From positions 60,046,533 to 60,110,532 of the forward strand of contig OX485804.1 in NCBI GenBank assembly GCA_950295325.1: a DNA stretch of 64,000 bases, written 5' to 3'. The position numbers were made by a program, and so were the translations under genes. Shown here one piece after another: positions 1-14,300 of the stretch; position 1 is the stretch's first letter, and each line of letters begins with the position of its first letter. The notes beneath the pieces are model-generated. The model worked only from the letters and a program-made list of their open reading frames with translations. It did no database searches and had not been told where the DNA came from. The stretch is from Polytrichum commune (taxonomy: Eukaryota; Streptophyta; Polytrichopsida; Polytrichales; Polytrichaceae).

Positions 1-3000
1 CATCAGTGTGTTTCTAATGATGTGTAATGTCCGTTCACCCTCTCGCAGAGCTGCACGGCTATTGGAGGGCACGTCTTACTCATATACCATCCAGCATGAC
101 CATTCATGATCAAGTTATACATTGCAAACTCATCAACACCAAGAGTTGGTGGAGTGATCAATTCTCATCAATCATATGCCATGCACATCTCCTTCGCCAT
201 GCAAGTTTGACCCATCATCATGTTCTCAAGACACCTAGATCCCACCCATTTAGACCTTGTTGGAGAGTGAGTGAGAAAGCGAGCGATCTTTGTGAAGTCG
301 ATGTAGGTACAACCAAGCGATTGACAAACTTATGAATGGCTTTGGGCGGCCTTCTTGCGTCGCGAATCCCTTGACCTAAGATTCAATGGCACCCTTGAAG
401 ACAAGAAAATGGGCGGAATTTGCAAAGAAAGGCCATCGAGCATGTGACGTAACCGTTTCATGATTACATGCATGCGAAGAAAAATAATAAAAGGGAGGTG
501 CTTAACCCATGGCACCGTGTGTTTGTTTGCCTCCTAGTGGATTCCTTCTTTTCTTCCCTTGCAGCCTTTATAAAATGCTTTTTTGCCACTTGGCATCGAA
601 GGGGGCCGTGCATGGGATGATTTGCAAAATGATTGACGGGCACTTGGCTTTAGACTCCCAAACCCTTTCGCTCAACACTACAACAACAACATACGACTTA
701 CACTTTAAACTCTTTATATTGAGTGTTGAGTCGGAGTCTTTGGCCCGAAGGATACGTTAGCATTGAAAGCCGGCAAGTTAGACTCCTCCAAATGTGCAAT
801 GCATGTCCAACCACGGCCCGATTTGGAGTGATTTGGCAACACTTAGCTCAATGATTTCACTAGGTAGTCCCATTCGATTTGACATTTGGAAGGCTACTCT
901 TCTATCATCCATCCTATGTGGAGAGCACTCTTCGATAAAACTAGGATCTAAGAAAATACAAACAAAGGACTTGTCCAAAAATAATAATGCATATGAGGGT
1001 TCGTTTTTGCGTTGTCTAGACATGCACATCACGAAGAAGAAAAAAATTATTTAGGGGAAGAGATCCGAAGAACCTAACAAAAACCCTATTCATACATACT
1101 TTGAGAGACAATGCGGTCAAATCATCAGTCTTTATTTTATTCTTCATGTACCTAGCCATTTGAGTGCATTGAGCTTTCAAAATTCCAATCTTATGATGTT
1201 CATATATTGCTTGGTCTTTGTTGAAATAAGGAAACGAAGAGTCCATGTTGTGATTTGTTTCAAGATCTTTCCGACAATCTATCAATTATCACCTAATAAA
1301 ATTTGAACCGCAATGACCTTCAAAATTCTAATTATACATTGCCTTGGTTTTCATGTAATAAGAAATTCAACAAGTGGCATATTGCACACGGACAACCCAT
1401 TATATTACCACCCTAATTTCATCTCAAATACTCACCACCTTGGGACTGGATGTGATTATCTTGTAAGAGAATAGGTATGCACAACAAATAAAGTTCTAGA
1501 GTTGAGAATGCTAGTGTTAAGAAAATCTCGGGGTCTTCCCGATTATTAGTAGAATAACTTTGGAGAAATAACCATGGACACCCTGGGCTAAATAACATAT
1601 GTGTTCGGCTGGGCCCCGCCTCTACCACGCCTCTTTCCCTGCCCGGTCTTTCTGCCTGCATTTGCGTGAGACCTCTTCCTCGTTGGGAAGACAATACCTG
1701 GTCAATATTACAAATATTCAAGTTGACATCACTTTCGTTATTTCCAAATTAATTGATGGAGTTTCTTCACGTGCCAAAGGTGTTCCTTGAGCGTGGTTAG
1801 ATCGCTTAAGTGCTCAGGGGGGGCACTGGCGAAAAACGTAGGAACTACGTGCGATAAAATATAGGGTCTTGTATAAAAATTTGGCGTAAAATTTGTAAAA
1901 TTATTAGATGTAGTATAGGGTGCTCTGGGATTGTGAAACATGATTATATGTAATATAGCATTTGACATAACATGATTAAATTACCTAAGTGGTACATATA
2001 AAATAGCATGGAGAAAAAGCGATAGTTTAAAAAATTAAATACTTTGCCACCAAAATATAAAACCGGCCCCACTTTAGACCTTTCGGAAATTGCATAAATG
2101 AAAAAAAAAATGCTGGCTAATTTCCTAAATACATTAGGAAATGGGGGCTATCAACCGATAAATTTTGCACTCTCTAGGCCCACTCTTGGGTAAAAATTGA
2201 AAAATCTGAGCTACCTCCAAAAAGCTCGGCAATTAGCCGTTTCCTCTACAAAACTCCCCGGACTCTGCTCCCGCCTTCTCTCGCCCCCGCCTCCGTCAAC
2301 CCTAGTTGGTAGACCTCAACTTGGTGCAAGAGTTAGGCACTCTGCTTCTCTGAGACCCTGGAACAATCGGAGGATTCGGCTTCCAAACAATCGAAAACAA
2401 TCAAGCAATCACCACCGGAAGCCTGAACATATAAGTAATATAGGGTACCATAAAATCAACCATCCAATAATTTATAATTACCAATAGGGTGCAAAAAATC
2501 ACAACAATTTACCATTATTTAAAAAATTAGCATCCCTTATAATCCTTTCTCATAGGTAAATAGCCCCCATTTTAATAGGTCATTATCGCAGGTGTATGCA
2601 AAATATACAAGGGAGTGCCCCCCCCCCCGAGCTTAAGTGACCGGGTATTGTCACTTTTGGTTCCCAACAAGGAAGAGTTTCCACACAAGTGCGGGCAGGA
2701 TGACCGGGGCGTGGGAGGGGCGGGCCCCAGCTGAATGAAGATGTGATCTAGCCTGGGGCATAATGGACAAAGAGCCTCTAAAATAAATAAATAAATAAAA
2801 AGCCAACCCCCTAGCAATGTTTTGTGGGTGATTCAAATTCCCAGTTGAAGGCCAACAAAATACTAACTTGGGTTGTTCCTATTATTCATGGGATCAAACT
2901 AAAAACTCAATTTCAAACCATAAACTAGTTAATAATGCCTTATGAGTGGATGAATCTATGTGGCCAATAAGGGAAGGACCAATAGTTAAGTGAAATTGGA

Positions 3001-5600
3001 TTAAGTCCACAATTGTAACATGTTGAATTCTATGGTAGGATCTTTTAATATGATTGTATGATTGGATCCTTTGATAAAATATGTAAAGTTGATTATGATA
3101 ATACTACAACAATTTTTAAATTTCATTTTCATTACTTAACATTTAGTTACATAATTTAACACCAATGAAATAATTTACTTTTCTGACATAGCATTCAAGT
3201 AATTACCAAGAGTCACGTATCTCCCATGAAATCTGGGTATACTAGAAACGCATCGATGGATCCGCCCATAGACTTACAGTGACCAAAAAGTCCAAATTTT
3301 AAGAATATGTCCAAATGTACTCAAATACGGATTGAAGCTCCAACCTAAGCTCAACATAACAACCACTTCTCTACCACACTATACTCATTTCTATCCAATC
3401 ACTGAATAAATGTTAGCAAGTTGATATGGAAAGGGTAAAGACTAAAAACCCATGGAGGCATTTATTCAACGAGACTCCTATAATTGCTCAACATTCATAG
3501 CATTTTGGGAGTGGTATGAGTGGATGTGGTCCTTTAGGGAGATTAGCACTCTCCAAGCCGGTGTGTTTTAGGTTTTCATTTCATATGTTTCTCCCATGGA
3601 GGTCTCATGCCTTCAATTTTGGCCATCAAGCAGTTGCGATTTCTACAAATTGATGTATCTCAATGTAAACCCCTTAGAAATAAATGGCAAGTGTAATGGC
3701 CATGGAAAGAAGTCAATAAGGTTCCTCCAATTGCTAAACGAAGCATTTTGGAGTGGCTTGATTCCATTTGGTGTGCTACAAATTCCTTGGAGACGGAAAG
3801 GCTTGCTCATGGATATAATTTCTTATTCTCTTTTTATGGAGGCCCATGTCCTTGGGTAAGTTTGCCTCCCAAGCGGCTTGAGCTTCATAGGCTAGACCTA
3901 CCTAAACTTATTCGTCATGCATGAAGAGGTCGTATTATCCCCCCATGTTGAGGGTTGATTCATGCCTACTTGATCCCACTAGATTAATTTGGGGGTCTAT
4001 GATGTTATTTTCAAAGTTAAATGTCTAGAAACAATCATTAGCAACATGTGAAATATTCATTGCTCATAACATTACTCAACTCATTGGTTATGTTCGAGAA
4101 GACCATGTATTGGACAAGAATAATTCTCCTCTGATTTTGGGATTCCCCTTATTGGGGAGCACTCAAGCTTTGTACTGTAGAGTTTTTGACAAGCATAAAT
4201 AATTAATGAAAGTTTATTTAATTACATCGTCTTTCTTTGGAAAGAGACCATCATCTAGATGCTTAGTAATGTTATGCATTTGTACCTTCCTGATGAATTT
4301 ATATACAATGGAGGATGTCGTTGTGGTGGTGAGGTTATTGCCCCACTATTCCTCACCGTTTTGGTGTTGTGTGGCATGAGTCAATGTGGAGTTAAGAAGT
4401 GGACACTAAAAGGATAAAGGAGGAAAACAAGTCATATAGATGAGTGAAGCTTAGGATGAGTCTCCATGCAGGCCGTTTGCCCACCAAATTCTAGTGGGAA
4501 ATAGGACAAACTCGCCCAAATGTAGATGGAATTTGGTGGGTAGGGTTCGTATGTGGCAACTAGCTACCCTCATCTTCTTGAATCCAGGCCCACCTACTAA
4601 CCTCCTCCTCCATGTTATCAAGGATGGAGTTCTAGACTGCACTCCTTTGGTGACCAACATTTGTAAGTTAGCAAGTGGTTTAGTGGGCGCATGGAAGTCT
4701 AGCGGCCCATGTCCAGGGCCCTCCACATTCTAGTAGGCCGCCAAAATGTGGTTGGTGGATGGCTTGTGTTTCTTTGCATGAGAACACCTCCAACCCATTA
4801 TTATCTAGAATCTAAAGTTGCACATCTATTCCTGATAAAAAAAACCCATCGGTTATTGAGTGCTAGAGTGAGGAGGAATGCACTTCAAAATGAGCGGTTA
4901 TGGCATACTCTAGATATTGGTAATGTGTTCAAGCCAACTTTTGGCTTCAAAAATTCACAACATTTTCAATTTTAGAAATACAATTACCAAAAATTATGCA
5001 ATCCTCTTGATTTCCATCTTCCTACAAGAGACAAATTTGTACCGCCTTATACTTCTCCAAATTTGATACAAAACCTCTTAAGTAATCAGTTATGGATGGC
5101 TCTACCTTATTGGGGGAGTGGCCTACATGAAAACTCACCCTTAGTAAGCTACCCAAAATTAGTGTGGAATATTTTTAGGCGATTAGTAAACCACCTATAG
5201 CTTTTTTGCAAATCGCATGCGTCACTCAAAATTGTAACTTCTTGAAGTAAGCTGAAAGTGAAAGTGAGATTCATGACTTGATAAGTCACAGCCAAAAGGC
5301 TGTTGGAATCATCCATGCATGTCACCCACATGGCGGGGCCTTATACTTCATAGGTAGCAATATTTTAATTTTTAGAGTATAGAAATTTGTGTTGAGTACT
5401 ATTCTTTCCCTTTAATATGACACATTTGGTCGCCCAAGAAAGTGTTGTATTATCCGGATGTCCTATTTTGTAGGATATGAGATTTTTGCCTCAAATGTCG
5501 TACTATCGAGGTTTTTCAAGAAAATGGCCTATTTCAATGTAGAATGTCAGTTTGTATACACAATGAACATACATGAGGATGAAAGAATATTTACATTAAA
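1..5600. other. Gene-free AT-rich stretch
   Basis: I see no supportable gene here. Open frames are at most about 100 codons, lack recognisable motifs and occur on both strands as expected by chance. A GC-rich segment near 2240-2400 looks like mRNA leader or captured exon sequence but leads into no long frame. An A-rich run of AAAT units at 2780-2800 could be the tail of an old retroposon. A C-tract lies near 2618-2628. Confidence 0.5.
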
Positions 5601-5632
5601 GAGATATGCTCACAATGCCACACGATATGGAA

Positions 5633-6208
5633 TCAAACATAAATTATGATGATGTCTTCATCACTACAATAGTAAGAATTTACTGTCTTTTGATGTTGTT
5701 TGTTGATGTTGTAAATTGGTATCTTGTTCAGTTTATTCATAAAATACTGCATGTACATCACATTCATAACTAAAAACTCCGAAGGATGCTTCATTGTAAA
5801 ATTTGATAGTAATTGGGCATAGTCACGGGCTTGAGGAAGCTTGACTATTAGTGTCGGTCGGTTATCCACATCGTTCCCCTTCATTGGCTCTTCATTCAAA
5901 TCTAAACCCAAATGGATTTCTCTATCTCATGTCAAATCCACCAACTTAGCCATGCTTTACTCTGCGTCGACAATTTCCTCTCTTGCCAATTGCACATATT
6001 CTTCAATAAGCATTTCTACACTTCCAAGATTCAAAGAGGAAATGAGACTTGCCAATTCATTTGTTGCTTCTTTCATTCTCATGTTCATCGGCCATGGTAA
6101 AATTGGCACTCTAGTTTGCAGGTAAGATCTTGGACATCCTCTAGTTGTTTTGTATGATTTGGTGGATTCATCACTCTCCACACTTGAGAGCACCACATAA
6201 TACTTCAA
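5633..6208 (-). pseudogene. Possible Tigger/pogo-like transposase C-terminus, degenerate
   Basis: On the minus strand one frame runs from about 6208 to 5633 and is broken only by two stops (TAA near 5957, TGA near 5921). The translated stretches have a protein-like composition: an acidic, helix-prone segment (EEYVQLAREEIVDAE) is followed by GLDLNEEP and a second helical segment. Short acidic helical C-termini of this kind occur in plant DDE transposases of the CENP-B/Tigger group, which is why I suggest that origin. No catalytic core is visible, so this is a tail fragment at best. It could instead be an exon of an unknown dead gene. Confidence 0.3.
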
Positions 6209-6499
6209 AAAAAATAAGTAGGTGGGAGGGTGGGGTTAGTGCGTACGAGGGTATGGTGTTAAAGGATAGAATGAGGAGCATAACATTCTTAGGCGGTGTG
6301 CGTTCGTTCATGTAGAGCTTGAGAATACAACCATTGGATACCGCAACTAGTGAACATTCAGACTAAATGTGCACTTAGCTGTGGCATCCCATGGTTATAT
6401 CCTCAGGGTCCACATGAACGAACGCACCTAGTTAATAATGTTATGAGGAGGAGGGGGGACATGTATGCAAAAAGAAAAAGAAAATACACATACACAAAT

Positions 6500-6660
6500 A
6501 AAAATCGTTGACTAGGTATAAGGTAGATGGGTCTTAAGTGGCTCGTTTTCTTAATTGGACTCCTATATTTGATTGGTATGTGGATTGGTGAGGATTGAAG
6601 AGCAAACATTGTAAAGACACATGTTTCACATAGATTAGACTAAGTGTTTGAATATTAATA
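6500..6660 (+). repeat. Fragment of foldback family A
   Basis: It carries the family signature of an AAGGTAGA start, then a CCTATATTTGATTGGTATG block, then an ACATGT block and AGATTAGACTA. The same order is seen in the full-length element at 60481-61147. Only the left arm is preserved. Confidence 0.5.
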
Positions 6661-6699
6661 ACTACTCTACACTCAATCGTGAACACAATCGGGAGAACC

Positions 6700-6900
6700 T
6701 CTATATTTAGTTAAAACAAAATCAACAACACATGCATTTTCAATAACCATAACTAAATCTAGGGAAGTCTGATTTTCAATCCGGTTTTTGCAGATGTTTC
6801 TTCGTAGATTTGCTAATGCAACACAAGTCTTATTGTGCAAATATAATTGGTAGAAGTTGGGCAACACGTCCAAGATTGAACCAAATAACACCCACCTACT
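6700..6900. repeat. Dispersed repeat, also near 33580-33700 and 41920-42020
   Basis: The block with TGCTAATGCAACACAAGT, then AATTGGTAGAAG and CCAAATAACACCCAC recurs at 41920-42020 with a few changes. The adjoining block with GTGCATGT and a GATTTTCAATCC-like part recurs near 33600 and 42250-42350. No coding capacity is seen. The family is unassigned. Confidence 0.4.
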
Positions 6901-7214
6901 ACCCTTACATGAGGTTCAATCTTTCGCCCTCTCAAGTGGTTGTAAGTTTATTTGTATGGAATGGAATACTCTCGATGTATACCCTGCATCAAAGAGACAA
7001 GCGGGCAATGGCCGACAAGTGCCTCTCAACTAAAGCTGAAGATGTAAGAGAAAAGGTGTCCACCTATCTTCTTCCTTTTTCCCCCTTTTCTCCTTCTCTT
7101 ATTTGGAACAACTTCAAATTGAGAAACTTAATCTTTAGAACAAGGGCATCTCGGGTACATATAGTGTTGCCAGCTAAATAAAGGTACAAAAACTCAATCA
7201 TGTGCATGCTCTCA

Positions 7215-7450
7215 GCTAGGGGTTCATGGTGTCTATGTAAACTCATCCATTTCGGAGGTGAAAATACATTATAACATGTAGATGGCTAAATTAAGATATT
7301 TGGATTCATGAATTAATATCAAAGATCCCAAATTGATGTAGTGGAATTCATTTTGAATGAATCAGCCATCAACCTTGTAGGGGGTTTGTTTTTACTAGAG
7401 CCCTTTCATCCATGGTGGATGAGTTTGCAGAGACATCATGAATCCGAAGC
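7215..7450. repeat. Dispersed repeat, second copy at 29175-29430
   Basis: Both copies begin with a GTGTCTA(T/C)G(T/G)AAAC(T/C)CATC block, continue through ACAACATGTA and CCCAAATT(A/G) blocks, and end with TTTACTAGA(G/A)CCCTTTC and a GGATGAG segment. Shorter traces occur near 20500-20580 and 28590-28640. I see no open frame or clear termini. Confidence 0.45.
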
Positions 7451-8269
7451 CGATGCTCTCTACAATTTATATAACCGTTGCTTGCAATTGTCACAATCTC
7501 TAACGAATGTGGAGGGTAGTACCTTGGCGGAATCTTCACTAAGGTAGTGGGTGCTTAATGTAATTTAGCCTGTTTTTTTGCAGCATTCGAATTAGTGGAA
7601 TGCATGATTGGCTTAGCAAATCGGCTTAGACATGGTAAGTAGAAACTAAACTAAAGTAAAATGCACATCATATGAATGTACTACAAAAATTTGAAGCACT
7701 TACTCTTAGCTTCTTCAATCTCTCCTTAGACTCACAAATTTTCCACTACAAACCACTTCCAAATTTGTCACAACACTTGTCCACGATTGCCATGTTTTTC
7801 ATCCAAAATCATCCCCACTTTCTCCCCAGAATTGCCCCAACCTTGTGCCCAAACTACCCCCGCACTAAAATCAACACTTCACCCAATCAAAAAAAAAATA
7901 GCCCTTACAACTATATTACATACGGGATCTTAATGAAAGTATGTAAGTGATCCACCCTTAGTTGCATTATAAAGTGCCCAAACCCTATCCCTCTTTTGCC
8001 CAAACCTAACCCTGCATTTCCCCAAAAACACCTTACTTTCACTTGAATCCACCCTTGCTTTGTGGCACAAATATTCAGACGGTTTAAGGTGAGGTCCAAT
8101 CCCCGGATTAAGAGGCATGCATCAGCAGAACAACATTGAGATCACGTGAATCAAAGCATATCTAATTAACATAGAATTCTCTTAAAATATATATCATTTG
8201 ATCCTTATTGAAAAAGGTGTGCAAGGTGTAATGTGGTTATCTAGTTGGGAGCATATGTACTTATAAGGC

Positions 8270-8460
8270 CATGGATTACACTTCCATGAGCTATATATAA
8301 GATAGTGGAAGCAAGTATGGCATGTGACTCATGGTCCAACATACTCACAATCATGAGGTGCTAGACAAGGTCCTAATAGGTTTCAAGAAGCACTTTATCC
8401 CATACAAATGGTAGCGTATGACCAAGATGGGTAGCAAAAACAAATGCCCTTTTTGTGATC
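8270..8460. repeat. Dispersed repeat, second copy at 34470-34640
   Basis: Shared ordered blocks include ATAGTGGAAGCAAGT, GCATGTGACT, CATGAG, TTATCCCATACAAATGG and CATGACCAAGATGGGTAG in slightly diverged form. It is probably part of a larger decayed element. The surrounding 8100-10560 region has only short frames (60-110 codons) that I could not assign. Confidence 0.4.
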
Positions 8461-10584
8461 ATAATGTATACAATAAGGTTTTGATGATTGTGTGTTGTGA
8501 CATGCAATTTGAAGATGGCGCAACTCAAACTTTGTTATGGATAAACTTGAAATTCAACCATGAATAAGAATGGAATGTTACACGTGAACTTCAAGGGTTT
8601 CATGACAGACAATGCTTAGGCAAATTGGAATGCAGTCATGAAGATTTACGGAGAGGGTAATCCAAAAATGCCAGTGGTGAGATGTGAGTACATGTGTTTT
8701 TTACACTAGTCTTCAAGCTTGGATAAGGTAACACAAAAGCAAATCAAATCTTCACTACAATTTCAATATAAACAACTATGAAATGACAAGGATGTAAAAA
8801 TAATTGAAGAAGCTGACACTAAAAATCATGTGATACGGTCACGGTGGTTGTTATTTGGAGCTTCCCTCAGGGGGTGCACTCACTAATAAAAATATGGATT
8901 TGCATGAATGTACAAAAGGGGTATTCATTGTATCTAGGGGTTACAAAATATACATAAGGGTTGGGTATTATTTATTTTATCTTTGTAAATGTAATATATC
9001 CAATGGATGAACAAGTGTTCATTGATTTCATTAATGATAAATAAATATATCTTGCTAAGAATATTATACCCATATTTTTCATATGACCATTCTAGTGTAT
9101 ATATATATGATTGGAGTCTATATGATTTATTTATTTCTCACTTGTGTGTATTTGAGGGGACTTCCTAGCTACACATTGTATGTATATCATTTTAAAAGGG
9201 GGGAAAATCTTGTATATTAGGGATATTAGATTCAAGGTCATGCATGCACATAGTTCCCAATGCTAACAATGAGTGTACCCTCCATGGAACTGCAACAGAA
9301 GAAGACATCCTTGGACTCTCCGAGTGGTTGGGGTTCTCGCAAATCTGTTACATGCAATGGGGTGGTCTTATGATTCTTGTGAGTGCATTTTCCAATTGTA
9401 TTATGCACTATTCTTTAATTTCAATTATCTAAGATATATAAAATCTATTGTAATTTTTGTGGTGTTTGCAGGACATGACTATGGGTGAACGTGTAGTACC
9501 CAACACATGGCAATCCACGTGTAATCTTGCAAAGATGATACACACACAAATGGCTCCAACAATTTGGCAATAAGATGACTTGCCTCTACAAAGCAACAAT
9601 GCACGATATGATTTGCTTGTTCATGCATATTGCAACTTACATGTCATGGTTGAAAGGTGGTTCCATTGGTAAAGGAACAATTTATGTGTCCTTGAAATTG
9701 AAAGTTGTTGTCAAGTGTGGAGACCCCAAGCTGTTGGCAAATGCCATGAAGTCATATCCAAGTGCAAAAACCCTTAACACATGCAATTGTGCCTTGGAGG
9801 GTTCGGAGTAATTTAGGTCCACCAAACGGAAGCTTGACTTACCAATAGGTGGTGATTAGAATACATACCGACTTGACAAAGTGAACTACTATATTCATCT
9901 CCCTAACACTAGGGCCAAAAGGTCATGCATAGGAACGTCGTTGCATTTTGCAGATCATGGTGTGGCTCACACTACATCGGTGTTAGAGACCGGTTGTGTT
10001 TCTTCCCATTGGCACATTGCACGATTGCCACTCAACTCCACCAAAGATGTTGGGCTATGCAAGCTATTATAGGGACTTTATGCAATGCCAAAGTCGGAAT
10101 TGGCAAACATGGTACCGTAATTCCCACGTACAAGGGTTTAAAGTAGGAGTATTGCTCCACCAACAATGTGGAGTATGAGTTTTGGTTTTGTGCTGATGGC
10201 ATCAAGCGTTGTGTGGGTGGCAACAAGAAGAAACACGTGTTGGACTGGCCTATAGTACCCAACACAAGGCTAGTGAAGATTGAAACCAATATATCGAAAG
10301 AGGAGGTGTTGGCGCTTGAGGATGCTAAATTTGGATTGCATAAGAAGGAGGCACTTTCACCTTTTCAAAGGCTTTCAACAATTGCAACCCTCCCCATCCC
10401 TCCATCGTGTTTCCATGTGCCACCAAATCCAAATACGCACCTTACTTTGAGGTTTGGGAAGACAGTGCATCACAATTTGGGTGCCCCAACTACATAACAC
10501 AAAAACAAATGGGAGAGCGTTGAACTCATGGACAATTATTATGTAGTTGGGGTCACTACCATTCCATATCCGGGGTTCGGAATG

Positions 10585-11353
10585 CCCGGGTAGGGCACTC
10601 ATACATGTATTTAATAACCCATCTGCGATGGAAGGGTATTTATCATGGGGCTATTTATCTAAGAAATTGGAATTCTTTACACCCTATCAATACAGATAAA
10701 TCTAAATTTTGTCATTTTAGATGATCCTATTTGTATTCATAAAGTCGCAAGTGAACTAGTTTCTAGTACCCTATGTTCCTTATAATTTTTATATTTGACC
10801 CCATGAATGACGAATAATAGGACTCTTGAAAGTTTGTAGTGAAAATTCAATAAACCATGTCTAGACTGAAGACATCAAACAATGTACCAAAACATAAAAA
10901 CTTGAAGCATTATTAGGACCTCCTATTGTTCCAAGACATACATCAAACAATGCTCAAATCAAACAATCTTGAAGCAAGCAACCCTAGGCAAAAATCAAAG
11001 ATACAATGCACAAAGCAAAGAACACCAAAACCCTCGTCATCCAAAATTTTCATTCGGAAATTTGGATTGAAAATGGATAGTTTTTCATTCATTGACCACC
11101 ATAAAATGCATTGTATACCTCTGCCTCAATATTTTTTTCTCTACCTACTATTCCCAACCCTATTTTAGATTGAAAGAATTAGATAAATTGATGCATTATA
11201 TGGTACCCTTATTTTTTTATACACACAACTTTGCAATTGAAGAGGTGCTTCATTATATCGAAGAATTGTATAAATTTTCTCACAAATGAATAAAAAATAC
11301 CCTACATTCTTTCTCACATGGTTTCATAAATTTTCGTGAGTGCCCTACCCGGG
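10585..11353. mobile_element. Complete nonautonomous hAT-type DNA element
   Basis: The element is bounded by perfect 17-bp terminal inverted repeats, CCCGGGTAGGGCACTCA at 10585-10601 and its exact complement at 11337-11353. Both ends are flanked by the same 8-bp word TCGGAATG (10577-10584 and 11354-11361). An 8-bp target duplication is characteristic of the hAT superfamily. The 769-bp interior is AT-rich with no transposase, so movement would need a transposase from elsewhere. Perfect termini and target duplication suggest a relatively recent insertion. The termini are not the textbook hAT CAGGG start, so P-like or other 8-bp families cannot be excluded. Confidence 0.8.
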
Positions 11354-11361
11354 TCGGAATG

Positions 11362-14300
11362 TTAATCAGCATCATCTCCAAGAAGGACATCACATACCAC
11401 ATCCCAATTGGCGGCATTCCACATTGCACATGCCCAAACTTCACGAAAATGTCATCGCAATTTTTGGGAAAGAGAAAGAAATGAGTGTACTACAAACATC
11501 TTTAATATGTTGTTACTCATTGATCATCGCTCATGTCTTAGTTGCCCTCCCAACTTGCCTACTTCTAGATTGAAGGCCCAAATTCCTTAGGACAAACAAA
11601 AGAGAACAAACATGTAAACTTGACTTGTGTATAATTTAATAGATTCAAATATGTGAATATAAAATGATTCATGCTAATGGATTTTGTATTTTTGAAGTCC
11701 ATATCTTATGAGTCAAAGTGGCATCCAACAAGCGTTAGGATTGGTAGGGCCACGTAGTAGTGTAAAGTGAACATAAGCTATACAAGTCATCCTTGATTCT
11801 ATGGCTAGAATTACTACTTAACTGTAACTTAAAGTTCCTACAATATGCACACTAAATAGTCCTATTAATGTGGGCCACAATAATTTTCTAGAGCTGACGT
11901 TGATTCTCATCTTGAAAATCAATGCATGCCACATTGATTTCAACCCATACTAAACTTCCAGTAGAAATTTGTGTGGGTGATTAGTTTGATTTGTGCTACT
12001 CTTATACCATAACTAGTATTGAATATGTTTGTCGGAAGTCTTTAGAGGAAGTCATGGGGTCTTGGACCCAAGTTAATTCCACCTTCACTAGAAAATCAGT
12101 GTGACCCACTCTATTTTTCCACCCACACACTAATGGAACTATTTGGTGTAGTTATTTTAATTTGCCATGTTTGCTTCAGACGAACTCACAAAAAGTTTGG
12201 ATTATGAAAGGTAATAATAAAAAGTGGAAAGATAATGTAAATGATACACTCCTCTCCCTTTTGGAATTGGTCACATTGGTTTATTCGAGTGACTCCATTC
12301 TTAAGCTTCTTCAAATAACACAAATATATTGTTGTGTAAGTATATAGGTGCCACCATATGCAAGGTAAGATAGACGTGCCTAATTTGATTACTTATGTTG
12401 ATTGGACACCTATATTTGAGTGGTATGTGGTTTGTTGTGGCTCCAAGAAGGTGTATAAAATCAAGACATGTGTTTGAAAGAGATTGGACTACGTTGCTCA
12501 TAACATGGTAACCATTCTAGGGTACTTAGTTATGTTAATTTTGGGGACTTGTATGACCATTTAATGGGCACAAGAAAGTTCACTTTGATAGTAAATAAGA
12601 TATTCATATGATCTCCAAACATTTATGAGGACAATGGCTACAACCTTGAATTATGTTTCCCAACCATCTTATACTAATCGCATGTTTCATATCCTAGGAG
12701 AAGTGGACTAGTTGGAATAATTAACCATTTAAGACCCATCTTTTGTGATGTGTGTGGCCTTACTCAAGAGACTTCCAACTCCACATACGATTTTGGCTGT
12801 TGGATTGGATCATAAGTTCTCTTACCCAATAAGCAATTGCTAGTCACACAAATTGTGATTTGAAATAACAATATGTAAGTACTTCACTTTTCGGTATCAA
12901 AGCTGAGATATGGAGCTTAATATGTAAAATCCTATAGATGCACTAAGCAAATGGCATGTGGAGGATTTGAGTACTAAGTTTTCTATACTTGAAATTTGGA
13001 GCTTTGTATCTATACATATGATGTATATATAGATGCAAACCATCATGTGGAAAATTGAACGATGAGATTTTGATAAAAGTTGCAAATGTCTTCGGATTTG
13101 GAGCTTCAATATTTATCTTGGTAACCACATAGACTCCAAATTATTGTGGTGGAGACTGAAATTACTATTACACTTGAGTTATAGAGCATACTTATAAGTA
13201 ACCCTACATATGTAAACAAATGACACGTAGAGAAATTTGATTGCGAAATCAGCAAAAGTTGCAAATGTCTCAAGATTTGCAACCTTGAGATTAAGTTTAT
13301 TGTTGTTCTGAATATGAGTTATACCTCAATGTCGGCAGTTGGTTAAACTATTTTTCTTGATGTATGGAATTGTGAACGATTGTCTTGTGAATGAGTTGTA
13401 GTTGATTGAGTGAATGAAAATTATGAGTGAGTTGCCTAAGTGTGAGAGAATTGATGTTAAAAAAGGGTGAGTGACGTTTTGAGAGTGTGAATTTGTGAGA
13501 ACATTTGTCCAATAATCAAGTGATATCAAACAAAAATTGATAAACATAATGATCATGTGTGAGAACAAAGTGAAAGCAATTGCATTAATGAATAATGCCT
13601 ATGTTGAGGAGAGTCAAATTGACTCCATTTGCGTGTAATTGTGTAAAACTATTGGTTGAGTGTCCAACAAACACTAAGAGTGGTTAAGAGTATAGCAACA
13701 CCATTGTTCAAGAGTTAAAACTCTTCAGCGTAAAAGAAAGGAAGTATAAGATATCTTTAATATGAGCGGTTTAGTAAAAATATCAGTATAGTGCCAAACG
13801 TACACTTCAAACTTGAGAGCAAATCTAAAACCATTGACTAAAGGTGTCGATTGAGTGACTACTCATAAGTGAAGAACATAGATAAACTATTGGTTGAGGA
13901 AGGCGTTATTGCACCGAGGGTATCGAACCATAGCATGCTAATGCCCGAAAAAAAGATTTGAGTGATTAGGACAGAGCAAGCAAGTGTTAATCAAATGTAC
14001 CTAGAAGAAAAGGAACTATTGACGATGAAGAATATAATAGTTACCCTGTGATAGGAAGAGGGTTAGGTTCACCAAGGGTTACCTAGGAGAGGAGCACTTG
14101 AGTAGCAGTAAGTCTTGTGAAAGACGATGGAAGAGTTAGGAAGAAAGAAGGTCAAGGGTTAGTATGAGAACGATGTCACTTGACTATTGTTGAAGCCTGT
14201 GAAAGGTGAATAACATGAAGAATCATGATATTAAATGTGTGATTCTAGTTTTAAAATAGACTATAGTCTTTTCTGTGAGTATGTAGGAGTTGAATTAGCG

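Noticed and set aside
2240-2490. GC-rich frame resembling an mRNA 5' end
   Set aside because: It has no continuation into a longer frame, no recognised domain and no clear splice site.
9244-10500. Several frames of 60-109 codons that might be a decayed transposase
   Set aside because: I could not identify any catalytic or zinc-binding motif, and the frames do not connect into one ordered protein.
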